Positions 1 to 13,477 of a stretch of DNA of 64,000 nt are shown piece after piece. This DNA comes from Temnothorax longispinosus (Eukaryota; Arthropoda; Insecta; Hymenoptera; Formicidae): NCBI RefSeq assembly GCF_030848805.1, contig NC_092369.1, forward strand, positions 1,530,798-1,594,797. Reading direction: 5' to 3'. Every line of letters starts with the position of its first letter. Position 1 is the first letter of the stretch. The position numbers and the translations under genes are program-made. Below the pieces are notes generated by a model. That model had not been told where the DNA came from. It did not search any database and saw nothing but the letters and a program-made list of their open reading frames with translations.

Positions 1-673
1 GAGTTTGTGTAAATCTAAATAAAATAAAAAATAACAACTAGTATTAATAACCGAATGTAGACAGAATTAATTCAGCGCAATATTCTCAATTGGAACGTTA
101 GCAGATACGGGCCAAATTATCTCCGAAAGGACACACGGTGCTCTTAATTAAAACGAATAGTAGCCGATAATTATCGGCTGCGGTCGGAGCGCGGGTCCAA
201 CGAATAGGTTTAATAAAATGTCTCGTATTTCATAAGAGATTTCGCCCGCCTCCTTCCTGCCTGTGCTATCTTTCTCTTGGCCCTATCTTTTTCTTGCCCC
301 CAGCCCATCTCGCCCTTCTCTCCCTTTCTTTTCTCAAATGATTAATACGGCCACTGACGCGCTGCGAGTTTACTGCCTTCCTGCTGCGGCCACCTACCGT
401 TCTCTCCTTCCTTCGCCTTCTCGTTTCGTTCTACCGATAGTACCTATATCTTCTCGTCATCTTCTGCCTTCCGTCGTATTCTTCGTTTACGAACAACCGA
501 CCTCTGCCAATACGGCCGAGACTACGCCCACGTTATGCGATTTAGGAACGCGGTATATCGTGCCAGTCGTGCAGATATGCCCAAGATATATTTCCACGGG
601 GTGCCAATAGCCGCTTCCGATTGCAAATCAATCATCAAATTGCAAGTCAATATACGATTTCTCGAAACTTTTT

Positions 674-1042
674 AAGTTGGGGTAAAATCGCATTCCATTT
701 GAGTGAAAGGATACTCTTTTCGAGTGCAGTAGATCAATGTCCATAGGTATGAATTATGTTACTCTATACAATTTTGAATAGAAAATTTCACTCTGTTGGA
801 GTCATTTATCAGTCGATTTTTAATGAATCGTGATTCACTATAGGTATACTTATAGCTTTAGAGTGAGATCGTATCACTCCGGTAGAGTAGCCGCTCTAAA
901 AATTTGAGTAAAAAATTTATTCCTACCTTATGAGTGCCCGCATTTACTCAAATTAGAGTGACAACTTTCTCTTTTAGAGTAACTATCACTTTAATTCTTA
1001 AATATTATTAGTGGCAAAACACTTTATGAGATTTAGAGAGTA
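674..1042 (+). mobile_element. TACTCTCTAAA family copy, one end lost
   Basis: The copy ends TTTAGAGAGTA at 1042 and contains the core CGAGTGCAGTAGATCAATGT near 720-740 and the ATTTACTCAAATTAGAGTGA block near 943. The opposite terminus is not recognisable and appears to be missing. Confidence 0.75.
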
Positions 1043-4000
1043 TATTTTCTATAAAACTTTCTAGCATCTAAGAGATATGGGCTAATGTTAGCACTAAAAA
1101 CTATTAACGTCTCTTATTCGTTCGTCGTAGTCAATGTACGCTCCGCTTTTTACACGAGTATCCGCATAATCATAATGGACGTGTCACGGCATATAGGCAG
1201 GACAAAAGATATATAATTACAAAAAGAACTAACGCATCCTCTTCCCGTCGGGAGAGACGGTAGTCGATTTCACGCTTTTCACGTTGGCGAACGCACAAGC
1301 GAAACGCGACACGTCCGACGGAGTCGTAACGCTTTTATTTCCTCGCTGTCAATCACTGCGAAAAGCCCGGATAGCCGTTACCGGAGCGCATTTGACGAGT
1401 CCGAAGTAATATCCGACGCGGTGCGCGGTGGTACAGAGGATCCGGCAGGGGTGAGAAGAATCGATAGAGCATCTCACCGAGAGAAGGATTCCGAGAAGGA
1501 ATAAATCGAGATCGGGTCGATCTACTCCGAGGTATCCGCGGAATCCGCCGTATTCGAACAAATCGCATGAGTCGACTATAATGGAGCCATTATGCCGACT
1601 GCCATCGTTCGTTCGGGTAGAACTGATCGAATTTTCCCATTTCGGAAGACAGTCACTCTTAAATTGCTGCGCGGATCTGAATAGGAAACCCAAGCCGAAA
1701 ACAGCTTTTCGCGATATATACAAGACAATTCCCTATGATATTGTTAATACGCATAATATTCAACACATGTATAATATTGATATGTTAATGAATACAAGAA
1801 TTAAATTAAGAAATAATGTTAATTGCGTTCGCTTTTCTGATATGCTTTCAAGTATGTATTTTTTATCTGAAACAACAGAAAAAGTTTCACAAGATAGGCA
1901 TATATCATGATATCGCAACGCTGACCGATTTCGTAATTATGACTAATATATCAATTTCTTTATGTCTTTCCTCATCTAGCTGTCTGTTACGTAAACGTAT
2001 CACACAAAATCTCCGATGTTTGATCTTAATTATGCATGCCTGCATTAATTTTCATAAATCATACAAGACGTATATTTAGAATCTGCGATCTCATTTACAT
2101 ACATAGTTAATAACGTGTTATGTTTAATGAGATAAAAATATTTGAAATTAAAAAATACATTTGTAACAAAAAAGTTTCCATTCTCCAATTAGTTTAAAAC
2201 TGAAATTCAAAGCATAAAAGGCTGCGATAAAATCTCATTTTATTATCCATATTTTATAGAATATAAAAAAATGACAAAAAATTAGTTTTTATCTTATAAC
2301 TTTTAAGTATTTCTGTTTTTCACATATAAATTAAGTTGGAGATCAATATTGCTTTCCTTTTTTTTTAAGATAAACGACAATGCTATTATTGCTATTTGAC
2401 TGTCACGAACATAATCACATTCTTTCAAAGTACAATGCTTTCTAAGAATAATATAAACAATAATTAAATAGACGTTCGTTAGCAATGAATTATAACGTTG
2501 ATTTCTAAATCGACTATCTGGTAACAGGATCCTTTTCAGTCCAGTCAACTGAGCTCGCATAAAATCGTTTAATATACGATCGCGTACGATCCATCGCCCC
2601 ATACATAAATCGCTCGAACGAAACGAAACGAGAAGAGATAGCTGGACGCAAGAAAAACATCGTTGATAGGCTATTAAGCTAGTCAACACCCTACAGAGTT
2701 ACGGCATCCCGCGTTCTCTGTCTACCTGTTAATTACAGCCAGAACCGAGGCAATATCTAACGTCACGATCGCATCCAATGCCGAAGAGCGGTTAAGAGCA
2801 GCATATATCACCATCCGTTTTTCTCGCGATACCCTTTTGACAAGTGTACTGACGCCATAATTAAGAATCGTCGAACGGGCCTTCCTATAAAAGCTTTCAA
2901 TAAAATTTATATAAAGATCTTTCTGTCGCACGGAAAGACGATATTATTATTACATTCCTAATGTATTTTCTTGACCCCCCGTTTAGTTCTCCGATTATTA
3001 TAGAAGAATGCACTTCGTCCCCCGCTCGTTATAATTAAAACAAGAGGAGATTGCGCACTAAGTAATTTACCAGGTCTATGGCGACGTCGTTAGAAAACAG
3101 ACGACAGGTGGATTATACGTGGCTTCGGCGATCTTGCGCGAGAAAAGCATCCCGCTAACGGTAACGATAATAAGCGGCAACAATAACGCGTAATTATAGT
3201 TATTTACCGCTGTTATTACTATTATCGTGCATCGTTACTGGCCGCGCTGTTTCATTGGTTGTGGGCGGACCAGCGAGATAGCCAACGACGTGAAAAGATG
3301 CGCTTTATACCAGAAGTTTATGCACGCACAATCTAACGCGAGATTCGGTTTGTTTTACAGCACAAAAATGCTACAAAAATAATATGAGATCTATTGTCAA
3401 CGAGATCATCTTGCGTTAAAAAAACACATCAATCTTTACAAAACGCGTGCACATAATTAGTGGTCGAGAGTAAAAAGCTACGTGTTGTGAAACGTCTCTA
3501 TCACAAATATGGAAGGGGAGGTTTTTAGTGTATAATTATTTTATTAGATTTACTATTTCATTGATAAAAGAAAAATAGACATGCTCCATATTCATTACGT
3601 AATACTATATGCACTTCTCTATATTCTTCCAAAATACTCGTACGTGTGTAAGTCAAAGCAACGCAAAAGAAAATATATAAAAATATATTAAAAAGGACCG
3701 CAAAAAAGCCACGAATAAAGGCTATTAGCGACTGACAATCACCGGACATTATTAAATTCTGTCCTACTTACGATCAGTTAATCGGGTATGATGAAATTCG
3801 ATAAAACGCTGTCTCACCTTGGAGGACAATGACGATTAATTGGCAGACTTTCGCGGTGAGTTTGCCGGTAAAAAGCGAAGCGACGCGAATTATAAGGTGA
3901 CCGCGTGGCCGGGGACTGAGAACGAAAAAGACCCGTGTCGAAACACTTACGACCCCCGACGGTAATTAACCGCCGACCAGCAAAGAGCAAGCGTCGCAGG

Positions 4001-6461
4001 TGAACGATGAATTTATTACGAGCCTAATGGTAAGCGTAATTCAAATTACGAGTGAAAATTACGGTCCACACCATGCCGGCGCCGATATTTTTCGATGTAA
4101 ATGCCAGTTGTCAAGAGGAGAAAAGAGATATCGACGCAATCGCGACGAATATTGCTCGTAGAAAAATCAGAACTCCACCTATCATTACGGAAGGAAACGC
4201 GACTGGTATACTGTTATTATTCATTGCTCGAGCGGAGATGACTACACAAGAGCGCAATAAATACAGCGGAACAGTCTCCGCTTCGCGTTTCTTCGTCAAT
4301 AATGCAACTGTTTCAGTCGCATGCTTTATATGCCGCTAATAATTGTTTCCAGGACCGGAGATAATAATGTAGGCAAAGACACACGCTGAAGGAGCGCATA
4401 CGTTTCTATGCGTAGATGATGAATCGAGGTTAATCGCAGTGGTAAAGCGTTAGTCACATCGCTGGACCACTCGCTGATGGATGGGGCGATTGTAAACTAC
4501 GAATGCATGCGGCTTTTGAAGCTATTCCGAGGCAACGAAGACCTGAAATTCCTATGCAGAAGATTCGCTCGCGCAACTTCACGGACAATGCCCGACGCGA
4601 ATTCCGCAGTTATTATGCTAAGTAAGCCAAGTTGCGCCAAAGTTATACGCCGCAGAATGTCGAAGATTCCAGATTAATTCTAAGCTAAACTCTAACTCTC
4701 TCTAAAATCATTCCACAGCACTCCATTACGTATACTCGGGTGTATTTTAACATCCTTTTCTTTTGAAGATGCGTCGTCATACGTTACCGCGTTAAATTCT
4801 CCTATAACTCAGTCTAGTCAAGCTCATTCCGGTTTTCCAGATCAAATCTACTGAAACCGATGATAAAGCCAAATCGTAATTTTCCTGGCCGCGCTTGTAT
4901 AACTTGTAAACGTGACGCTTACGAGGTATCATAACGACAACATCGTTATAAACGAGCGAGTCGCGGAGTTAGCGGCGAGATATTAGGAACGCCGGGCGCG
5001 TAGTTTCTTCGCTCCGAGATCTAGCAGCGGCGAACGACTCCTCTTCGCCGGTTCCACTATACTAGTAGTCGTAATAATAAAGCGTCCGTGCGGTATACGG
5101 CCCGATAATAAGTTCCTGGTTTACGGTTCATCGGCAGGTTATCCCTCGGCTAGATCGGCCTACCGTCGGACTAAAATGACCGTCTCGTGCACGGCTCGAT
5201 TTTCAGCCTCCATGCACGACGCGAGACGACGAACGAGAGCTCGACTGCCTGCCAGCTTTGCTCGCTCGCTCGCTCGTTCGCGCTTGCCTGCCAGCCTTTC
5301 TATTCCTACCCGTGCCTCTTTTTCACCACCGCACCGCATCGGTACGCCGCCCGCACGTTCACCCTTTCACCTAGAGGCGTGGTGCGCGCGATATCGCGCT
5401 CCTGCGGGCGCAATTACGACGCCGCCGGGGAAAATGTAAAGTAACGACCACCGACGTACGTCGATCCTCGCCTCCAGGTGAATTAATCGCTCTCCGGGGC
5501 AAATCGACTCCATTGTAACGGGGCGTGTCCCGTAAGCTTCTCTCTTATCACGAAGAACTATACTAAGGCTAATCGATAAAAAGAATGTGTAATATAATAA
5601 TAATTATACATACAGTTATCTACACCATGGGCTCGATTAATTTGAAATTTTAATATTTCTCAATGCAAATATGAAATGCACATTGAAAAATAAAGAGTTA
5701 AAGAAAAGAGTAGGTAAACACTGTTAAAAAATATAATATAATTGTATATAATAAGAACAAAGAGTTAAATATAAAATATAATTGATCCTAAAGAATAAAG
5801 TTAATAAAAAAATGTTTTTAATAAAGTATTAAGGAATTATCCTAACTCAACCTAATCAAGCTCAAAGATTTTTCCTACTACCTATTCTGTTACAAGTTGC
5901 TCGTAAAATCACAAGACGATGGATTCGGCGTCGATATGGGTCCCCACCCCCGGGCAATTACGTTCGCGCGAAGTTGTGAGGCAACGCACGATTAGCAAGC
6001 TATCCGCCGGCATTGACCTACAAGCGAATGGCGAACCCGTTCGCGTTGCTGCCTAGCTCTACTTTGCCTATCAATTTGCGGAATACACGGTTACGCTCAT
6101 TCATCCACCGCGGGCGGGAGCACCTTTCACCTGACGAGACAACGGTTCCTCAGGCAACGGTTGCAGCGCATTGCAGTTGCACCATCGTGCCAAGGGGCCA
6201 CCGAAAGAATCCGAACGTAACGATCCGCGCGTATGCGCGCCCCGTGGGCCGCGCCGAGTTAATTGTCCCTTCGACAAATCGTGCATCTAGTTGCCACGCT
6301 CTCACGCTTTTACGAATCAACCGTATATCACGGGCCTTGACCATTCGTCAATCCGCGGACGTTAATTATGCCCGATCGTAGCTCTCCGTAACGCAAATTG
6401 CCCATCCGCGGAAACGAATGCTATCTCCCGTAAATCGATTTATTCAACGAATATCACATCA

Positions 6462-7011
6462 TTAACCCTGGAACCCTATAAACATAGGTAAAATTTAGTT
6501 TATTAGTCTCTCTCTATTGGAAGGCATGACTTAGCTGCTTTTTGTCACCTAAGCATTCTCGACAAGAAAAACAGCAAAATTTTATTTGGGTAAATTTTAT
6601 TCATATTTATTCATGTTTAAAGTTTTTGTTTAAAAATTCATTTTTAATTTTTTCTTATATGTAATAGGATTATCTTTTTTCTTTTCTTTTTTTATTTAAA
6701 ACTTGTTGAAGACTAAAGATTTGTCCAAAAACGTGACTATTCTGCTGATACAAATGATTCTTATATATAATATTAATATAATACAATATGAATGATTCTC
6801 TCTTTTCATGTTGAACTGAGATGTCTTATTTTTTTATAATAACCAATCTGTTCCTAACTAACCTTCTTTAACCTTAAAATCTCGTTGGCCTCATTGTTTT
6901 ATGTATAAAAAAGGCATTGAATTTCAATCGTTTTTCCGGATGTTATAAGCAAATATGAATAAAATTTACCCATGTTTCGAGTTTACTTAAGTTTTGGACG
7001 TTTAGGGTTAA
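6462..7011. mobile_element. TTAA-flanked piggyBac-like miniature element
   Basis: The 550-bp AT-rich segment is flanked by TTAA on both sides and has CCCT...AGGG termini, the arrangement of piggyBac superfamily elements. Inward of the ends, AACATAGGTAAAATT on the left matches the inverse of AATTTTACCCATGTT on the right. No transposase frame is present. Confidence 0.65.
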
Positions 7012-10000
7012 ATCGATTTATGATCTTTTCAAATCAAAAATTAAAATAAATAAAATTTAGAGTAATTGTCAATTCAACATGCATTTAAATTGGCTGAAAT
7101 GACTTTGTACATGTGCATAATGCATAAGACAGCAAACTCGCACAGATCTCGCTTGGCGATCCTCTTAAAAATCGGTTAGCTCCGTCAAAAATTCTAAAAA
7201 AAAAACTGCAAGAACTTTAATGACACAGCATGCCGCGTTAGCGAAGAATCTCGGCTTCCTGTGGTTGATGATGGCGGGTCTCCAAATGTATATTACGCAC
7301 GCTACGGGGTGTCCGAAAATTTTGCTTCAGCGCAAAAAAAGATTCATATAAAACGCTGTCTGTCAGAGATATTACCGCGTATCCTTGCCTTCATTAATCG
7401 CCGCCGTATCTTTTAAATGCAATATTGTTCACAAGAAGGCGCGGCGCGGATCGCTCCAGTTGCCCCGTAACGAGCCGATTCTTTCCGGGCACACGGTGGA
7501 CGCACACATGCACGTGCGCGCATCGAGCGAGTCCCGCCAAGGATTTCTCGAGCAAATATAATATACGAGTACGTGAAGCCTGCGGGGAGCAACGTCCACG
7601 GCGGAGACCATAATCTCGGTTGGAAGATGGTACCACACCCATGGGGGGTCGGTCGGGAGAGATAGCTCGACCACGACGAAGGGACGAAGCCGGCACGAAG
7701 ACGGCCAGTGTACTCGGGCAACGGATTCAAGTACTCTCCGGCGGCCGGCATGCCTCGCCCGGCGAACGCGTAACCACCTTTCACCCGCGTGTATGTATTA
7801 CACCGTAGGTATTACGCCGTACATACGAGTGGAGATCCTACTATGAGTCCATGTCGCGCCATGAATCGCGATTCGCGCCCGAGATAAGGACGAGCAGAAT
7901 GCATCTGCATCCGCGTGCAAAGAAGCACGCGACGTGACCAAATTCAAGACCGACTGGAAAATCTGACAGAAATTGAATGTATCCTCCTCATTCTGCGTGG
8001 AAAGTATAATAAAATTAAAATTTTCAGCATTGAAATTTTCTCAACGCGAAAATTCAATAAATAATCCTATATTTGCAGACATTAAGAAGAGGGTTTACAG
8101 CGCGCAAGTAACGACCATCTTTCGGTCGAGCAGTCCGGCAACTTTCTTCTTGTACGCAAATTATCTTTTTTATGAAATGAATAAAGATAAAGAAGCGAGG
8201 TCTCTCTTCGCTTAATTAAAGGGCGGAGCGGATCGTGTCCGGTACGGGGAGGAAGTAATCGGGCACGATTTTTATTTTAATTCGTATCACAGCGACGGAC
8301 GTCATTCGCATAAAAATAATTTTGGTATAAGCCAAAAAAAGGTTTAAACGGATTGGCATGCGTGTTATCGATACTTGTGCTCACAGGAACCGCGGTCGAT
8401 CGACTTTCAAGTGGTTTCGTGCACACGATACTGGTCCGACCAGATCGTAAGAAGGTTGAATGAAGAGGACCGCGAAGAAAGAGGACCACGCAGAGGGCAG
8501 AAAAACGTCCGAGATCGAGTCGATACTCTTTTATACGTACCGCACGGACCAAACAGTCCATTCACCGTGCAGAACAACACTGTGTCAAATAGCTGCGTAA
8601 TAAAACTGGAATGAAACGATCAGAATACTGATCTCGAAGCTTATCACCTTACGTAAATCCTACGTAATGTGCGCACGCTGATTGTGAAATTTATTTTACA
8701 TAATCAGATTAAAAGCGAGTTTATAAGATCAACATTCTTTTCATGACGCAAATAAAATCCTTAATTATAAATTGTTCTACTTTCACTTATAGCAATTGAA
8801 TTAATAGCAATGAAGTAATTCAGTCATATAAATGATCCTAATGCTTTAACATTTATTAAAATAATAGTTGACCTATCATCTCTCGATGATTTCATTAGAT
8901 TTCATTAGATTTTCTCGACACTCAACGCTATTTTTGTCAGTTTATATCGAGGAAATGTGTCAGAGAGTATCAACCAATTTAAATTCCACATGAACCATCG
9001 CATGATCACCTTAAATGGGTTACCACGCGACGATCGATACACCAACATGCACGTATACTATGATCAATCGAGTTTCGTGTATCTTTCACCGACCGATAAC
9101 GAGTTCGCTGTATGACTGGCATCAGCCCCGTGGTAGTTGTCGGACCGGATCTCACATAACGACAGTTCCACATGAAATAATGAAAAATGATTCCGCGTGA
9201 AAAATGATTCCGACGGCCGAATAAGCGCGTAAGAGGTTTTCCGCGAACGCTCGCATTAAATTTGTACGTCAAACGTTTTTCTTATAAATCATAGATTACA
9301 AATTTTTACAATATTTCTCGTATTAATTGTTCTCAATCGTTTATATAAAACGTGGACTTTCTAATATGATTCTTTAATCAGAAATCGATATTTTTCTCAC
9401 AAAGAAGTAATAATGTCCAAACATAAATAACTATTCGCTTGAAATAGACTTTATTTCATAAAATTTTAATTCAATGTTTAATAATTAAAATATTTCACAT
9501 TAGATGTAAAAAGATGAAAGTTTTAAAAAGCTTGCTTTCCTCGAAATTTCTTTTAAGAGATAAAACAATTTAAAATTCCTTCAAATCTGTCATAATATTA
9601 TACCAAACCAAAATCTGGGGCATCCTCTCTGTTTGCGACGCTGAATAAGAGAAAATTCTTGAAATAGATCGCAATATAGTACATTTGTAAATAAGTAAAC
9701 TACTCAATAAATCAGAAATCTAAATCTCGTTCGTTTCCTCTTCCTGCTCAATCTCCGCGAGTGCGGTAGTCTGTTCAGTAGTGAAAGGTCCGATCGATTT
9801 ATTGGCAGTCGTAGATCGCGCGAAGTTCACGGATATCAGAAAAGAAACAGAATCGGAATCTGTACTATGATTAGACTTTAACGAGCGGCGAAGAGAAATC
9901 AGGGAAAGAGATATCAAGAAAGGGACCTTGATAAATGGCTTCGATCGGACCTTATAAGAAACGGTTAATCTCAGAAGGAAGAACGGATCCTATGGGCTTT

Positions 10001-10129
10001 GCAAGATTTATCGTTTCATCTCGAGAGCACCACGGATCCCACTCGTCTTTATCTATTTCTCCCCTCCCCCCGATAACCTCGTATCTTTTTCTCCCCGCGA
10101 TGAAAGAAGAAACGCGAGAACCAGCTTTT

Positions 10130-10189
10130 CCAATTATATTGAATATATACAGGTATACCCCAATTATATTGAATATATACCTGTATACC
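10130..10189 (+). repeat. 30-bp tandem duplication
   Basis: Two head-to-tail 30-bp units start CCAATTATATTGAATATATA. They differ only in the segment CAGG versus CCTG near the end. Confidence 0.85.
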
Positions 10190-11338
10190 CATGTCCAACT
10201 TTTCGCCGCGGAATGCAAATTCCGGGAGAATATAAAAAACAATCGGTTAAAAATGATTCGATGCGCATATATCGCGAAAGTGGAAGCGCAAAAAGGGAAG
10301 AGGTGCAGTATTTTAAATTTCCCAACGAGCGAACTAAAAGCGGTTATGAATTTCTAAAGCGAGTGACGCGCGTGTCCTGAAATTATTTTCTGGAGCATAA
10401 ATCGACCTGTCCTTTCGACCGTGAGCGACGTCAACAGCGCGACGGATCTCCTTTTTCATTTCTCGTCTCGGCAGAAGAAAAAGGATTAATGGCCTCATAG
10501 CATGACACTGCGTCGTGATAAGATCGCGGGCTTCCTTTAACTGTCGGCTGCCGAGCGTCGGCGATCATATCGGCGACATCCGAATCGCATCGTGTATCTC
10601 CTAAAGCAGCACGTGAGACGGGCTTTTATCGATTCGTGATTGTGCACGGGCGAGTTTCTTCGCTTGCTTGTGCCTTGAAAAGGCGCTCTATACTTCGCTC
10701 TGCCTCTTACGAACATATTCATCTTTCATACAATTTGAAATTCATAATGTAATTTCAAGATTGAGAGAATATTATTCACAATTCAACAATTTATACTAGT
10801 AACTAGATCATTTTATGACACAGTTCGTATAAGACGCACAATTTAGAATTCCAAGGAATTTCTAAAAAAACATTTGCAGAACCTGAATTTCTTAAGTAAT
10901 ATTTGAAAAGAAAACCGCTATAATTTGAAAATAATGTCGAAAATAATGTAATCGAAAAATACATAATATAAAATTTAAATACTTAAAACATTCTCTAATT
11001 CAATACATCTTCATTATGTTTATAAGCTGATCACTATAGGCGTGTTATGCAATAAGTTCGACGTTTGCGACAACTGTTCCTGTTACTGCTTATAAACTCA
11101 CGATAGAAGAATACCACGTCTCACATACATACGCCGAATCTCCGAGAACAATTTTGCGGATATACGCGCATTGAGGCGTGCAAAAAGTGTCGTAGATTGA
11201 ATATGCGAGAAGATAGTGAATCGCCCGCGGTCGCAACAACTGCATCTCCCGCGGAGAAAAATCGGAATTTCACGGGCGCGAGCCTGGGATTAGATCCACT
11301 CATAAAAACATATGCACTCGCACGGAATAAGAGAAATA

Positions 11339-11866
11339 TACAGGGTGTTTCCAAATATGTGGAAAGTATTGCAGTCGTGGATTCAGGACACAAAAACAAT
11401 AAAGATAGTTTATATAAACATATGTCCTATTTGATCTTGTTCCCGAATTATAGCCATTTTTATGCTCCAGTAATTTACAGCTGCTTATTATATACCTTCA
11501 TAAGAGATGCTCAAAATGGTCATATTTAGTTTGTATTTGTAAACAATGCTTAATATCTCCAGAACATTTCCCGACCCCTTATTGATTTCACATATTCTAT
11601 TGAATTATTAAGTGCTTCTAGCAAGAGAACGAACTAAACTGAAGTGAGTAAACTCAATCAATAGAATGTGTGAAATCAACAAGGTCGGGAAATATTGCGG
11701 AGATATTCAAATGTAGCCATTTCGAGCATCTAATAACGTTAAACAGCTCCACAATACTGGAGTACAAGCATGACTACAACTCGTAAACAAGAACACATAT
11801 TGATATAAACTTTTTTAATTGGTTTTGTGTCCTGAATACTTCCCACATATTTGGAAACACCCTGTA
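11339..11866. mobile_element. Fold-back DNA element with TACAGGGTGTTTCC ends
   Basis: The 528-bp element begins TACAGGGTGTTTCCAAATAT and ends with the inverse. The arms pair far inward: ATTCAGGACACAAAA near the left end has its inverse near 11830, and CCCGACC followed by TTGATTTCACA at about 11571-11590 pairs with the inverse at 11674-11698. The left arm has an extra 14 bp (around 11370). The whole element can fold into one long hairpin. No transposase is encoded, so it is a non-autonomous element. TA at each end is compatible with a TA target. Its ends and an internal block are shared with 18356-18481. Confidence 0.8.
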
Positions 11867-12799
11867 TATATGCGAGGTGCGGAATAATAGCATGAAACTC
11901 ACGGCAGGGAGAAGACGCCGCCAGGGAAGAGGGAAAAAAATAGACGCTATCGCGCGATATTCTTTGCTTTCATCGTCGACCGAACTGCTCACAAATATAC
12001 GGAGCGATCGCTATTTCACCCTAAACCTGCATTTGCCAAGACGTATGCACGCGCTCGACTTTGCCGGAAGCCGCCGCCTCGCGGATGCATAAATTCGATA
12101 AGACCACCCGTTACTGACGGCACGGTATACATAGTAACGCTTCTCGCGTAAAGACCGCGAAGCGAGGAGAGGAGAAAGAGAGAAGAAAGAAAATCTCGCA
12201 AATGATGATCTTGCCCCCTTTCACCACCCCTCGCTTTCTTTTGCTTCCCTTCTTTCCTCTAAAAACCTCCCGGTATTTTCTTCCTCTGGCGAGTTTAATT
12301 TCATCGAAAGACCCAGCACCGGAAGCTTCAAAGACGGTCGGACGAATTTCATGTTTGCGACATCTCCGACACGGCAAAGGCATCACGTCTTTGTAGCGCC
12401 TGTTATTGTCATTGTTTCAAATTACTACTGTTGAGCTCTATTACGCCGCTAAATAAATCCTGAGGGACAACTTCCTTCGGTTGACTGACCGCGAGGGACG
12501 ATAATAAGTTGACTTTCGAAGAAGGGTGTAATTATAGTCCACACGATCTATAGTATAAGTAAATCTAGGTCGAAGTAGGTGGTCCCTCGAAATACAGACG
12601 TTATACATATGTATATTTGAACGGATAGCTGGCTGATCTTATTGTTAGACGTGTCCCAATTTCGAATGTTGGGTAATAAAAAAAACCTATATCCGCGGAG
12701 TAAGCTACTATTGTAAGTACTATATAGCGATAATCTCATTTGTATTAAAATAAACCTAACAAAAAAGCCAATTCATGTGCTACACATATATAGATTAAT

Positions 12800-13065
12800 T
12801 CGTAATTTATTGCATATCCTCGCAGGGTTCGCAATCTACTACCAATACTATCCTTCTTCTCTCACTTTAACCCTTTAGACCAACGACTTAACGTCTCTTT
12901 CCGAAAGACGGAGCCCAGTGTTCTCCGTATACAAGAGCCTATCTTGCACGGAGGGGCGCAGCTATCGGAAAAACATTCCATGCTTCATGGCTCTAGTGGA
13001 CTCGAACCTGGTTCCTCAGATTACGAGTCTGGCGCTCTCTACCACTAGACCACACTGCCGCCCCT
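12800..13065 (-). mobile_element. tRNA-derived SINE with 16-bp target-site duplication
   Basis: The element is 266 bp. The direct repeat ACATATATAGATTAAT occurs on both sides (12784-12799 and 13066-13081), a perfect 16-bp target-site duplication as produced by LINE-type retrotransposition. On the minus strand the head is tRNA-like: an A-box TGGTCTAGTGGTAGAG (13052-13037), a CTCGTAA loop that would give anticodon CGT (threonine), and a B-box GGTTCGAGTCC (13008-12998), ending ACTAGAGCC as threonine tRNAs do. The acceptor and T stems do not pair properly, so it is not a working tRNA. A non-tRNA body of about 185 bp follows. The clean duplication suggests a fairly recent insertion. Confidence 0.88.
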
Positions 13066-13245
13066 ACATATATAGATTAATCAAGATTAAAAATCTAATA
13101 AATGTCAAGAAAATTAAAAATGTATTACATAGGTAATTCGTATGCGAATACCCTCTGTACTATATTATTCAATAAAAATAAGATATTTATAATCCCTAAG
13201 GGATAGTCATAATCTTTTTCAGAATAAAATGTAAAAACAACTCCG

Positions 13246-13477
13246 CAAATCCAAGTGTGTTATTTTTACACATTTAAGTGTGTAAATCGTGTAGTCACTT
13301 TTTACGCATTTGTACGCGTGTTAGTTTTTTTTTTATGGGTAATTTTTACACATTTGCAAATCCAAAGTGTGTAAAAATTACACATTTTTCAAAAAAAAAT
13401 TACACGCGTACAAATGCGTAAAAAGTGACTACACGATTTACACACTTAAATGTGTACAAATAACACACTTGGATTTG
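13246..13477. mobile_element. Near-perfect long palindrome (fold-back miniature element)
   Basis: The 232-bp sequence is an inverted repeat over nearly its whole length. CAAATCCAAGTGTGT at the left pairs with ACACACTTGGATTTG at the right. The arms continue through ACTTTTTACGCATTTGTACG and its inverse to a central palindrome around 13361 (GTAATTTTTACACATTT, then 8 bp, then its inverse). It has no coding capacity. Its transcript, within the fringe pre-mRNA, would fold into a stem of about 110 bp. Confidence 0.85.

Noticed and set aside
263..610. 115-codon open frame on the plus strand
   Set aside because: It has low-complexity Ser/Pro/Phe composition from a pyrimidine-rich stretch, with no domain and no splice context.
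4980..5460. GC-rich patch as an alternative promoter or CpG island
   Set aside because: No promoter motif or adjacent exon could be identified, and the composition alone is not enough.
12985..13065. A threonine tRNA gene (anticodon CGT) on the minus strand
   Set aside because: A- and B-boxes and the loop are present, but the acceptor and T stems do not pair and the region is the head of a SINE with target-site duplications.
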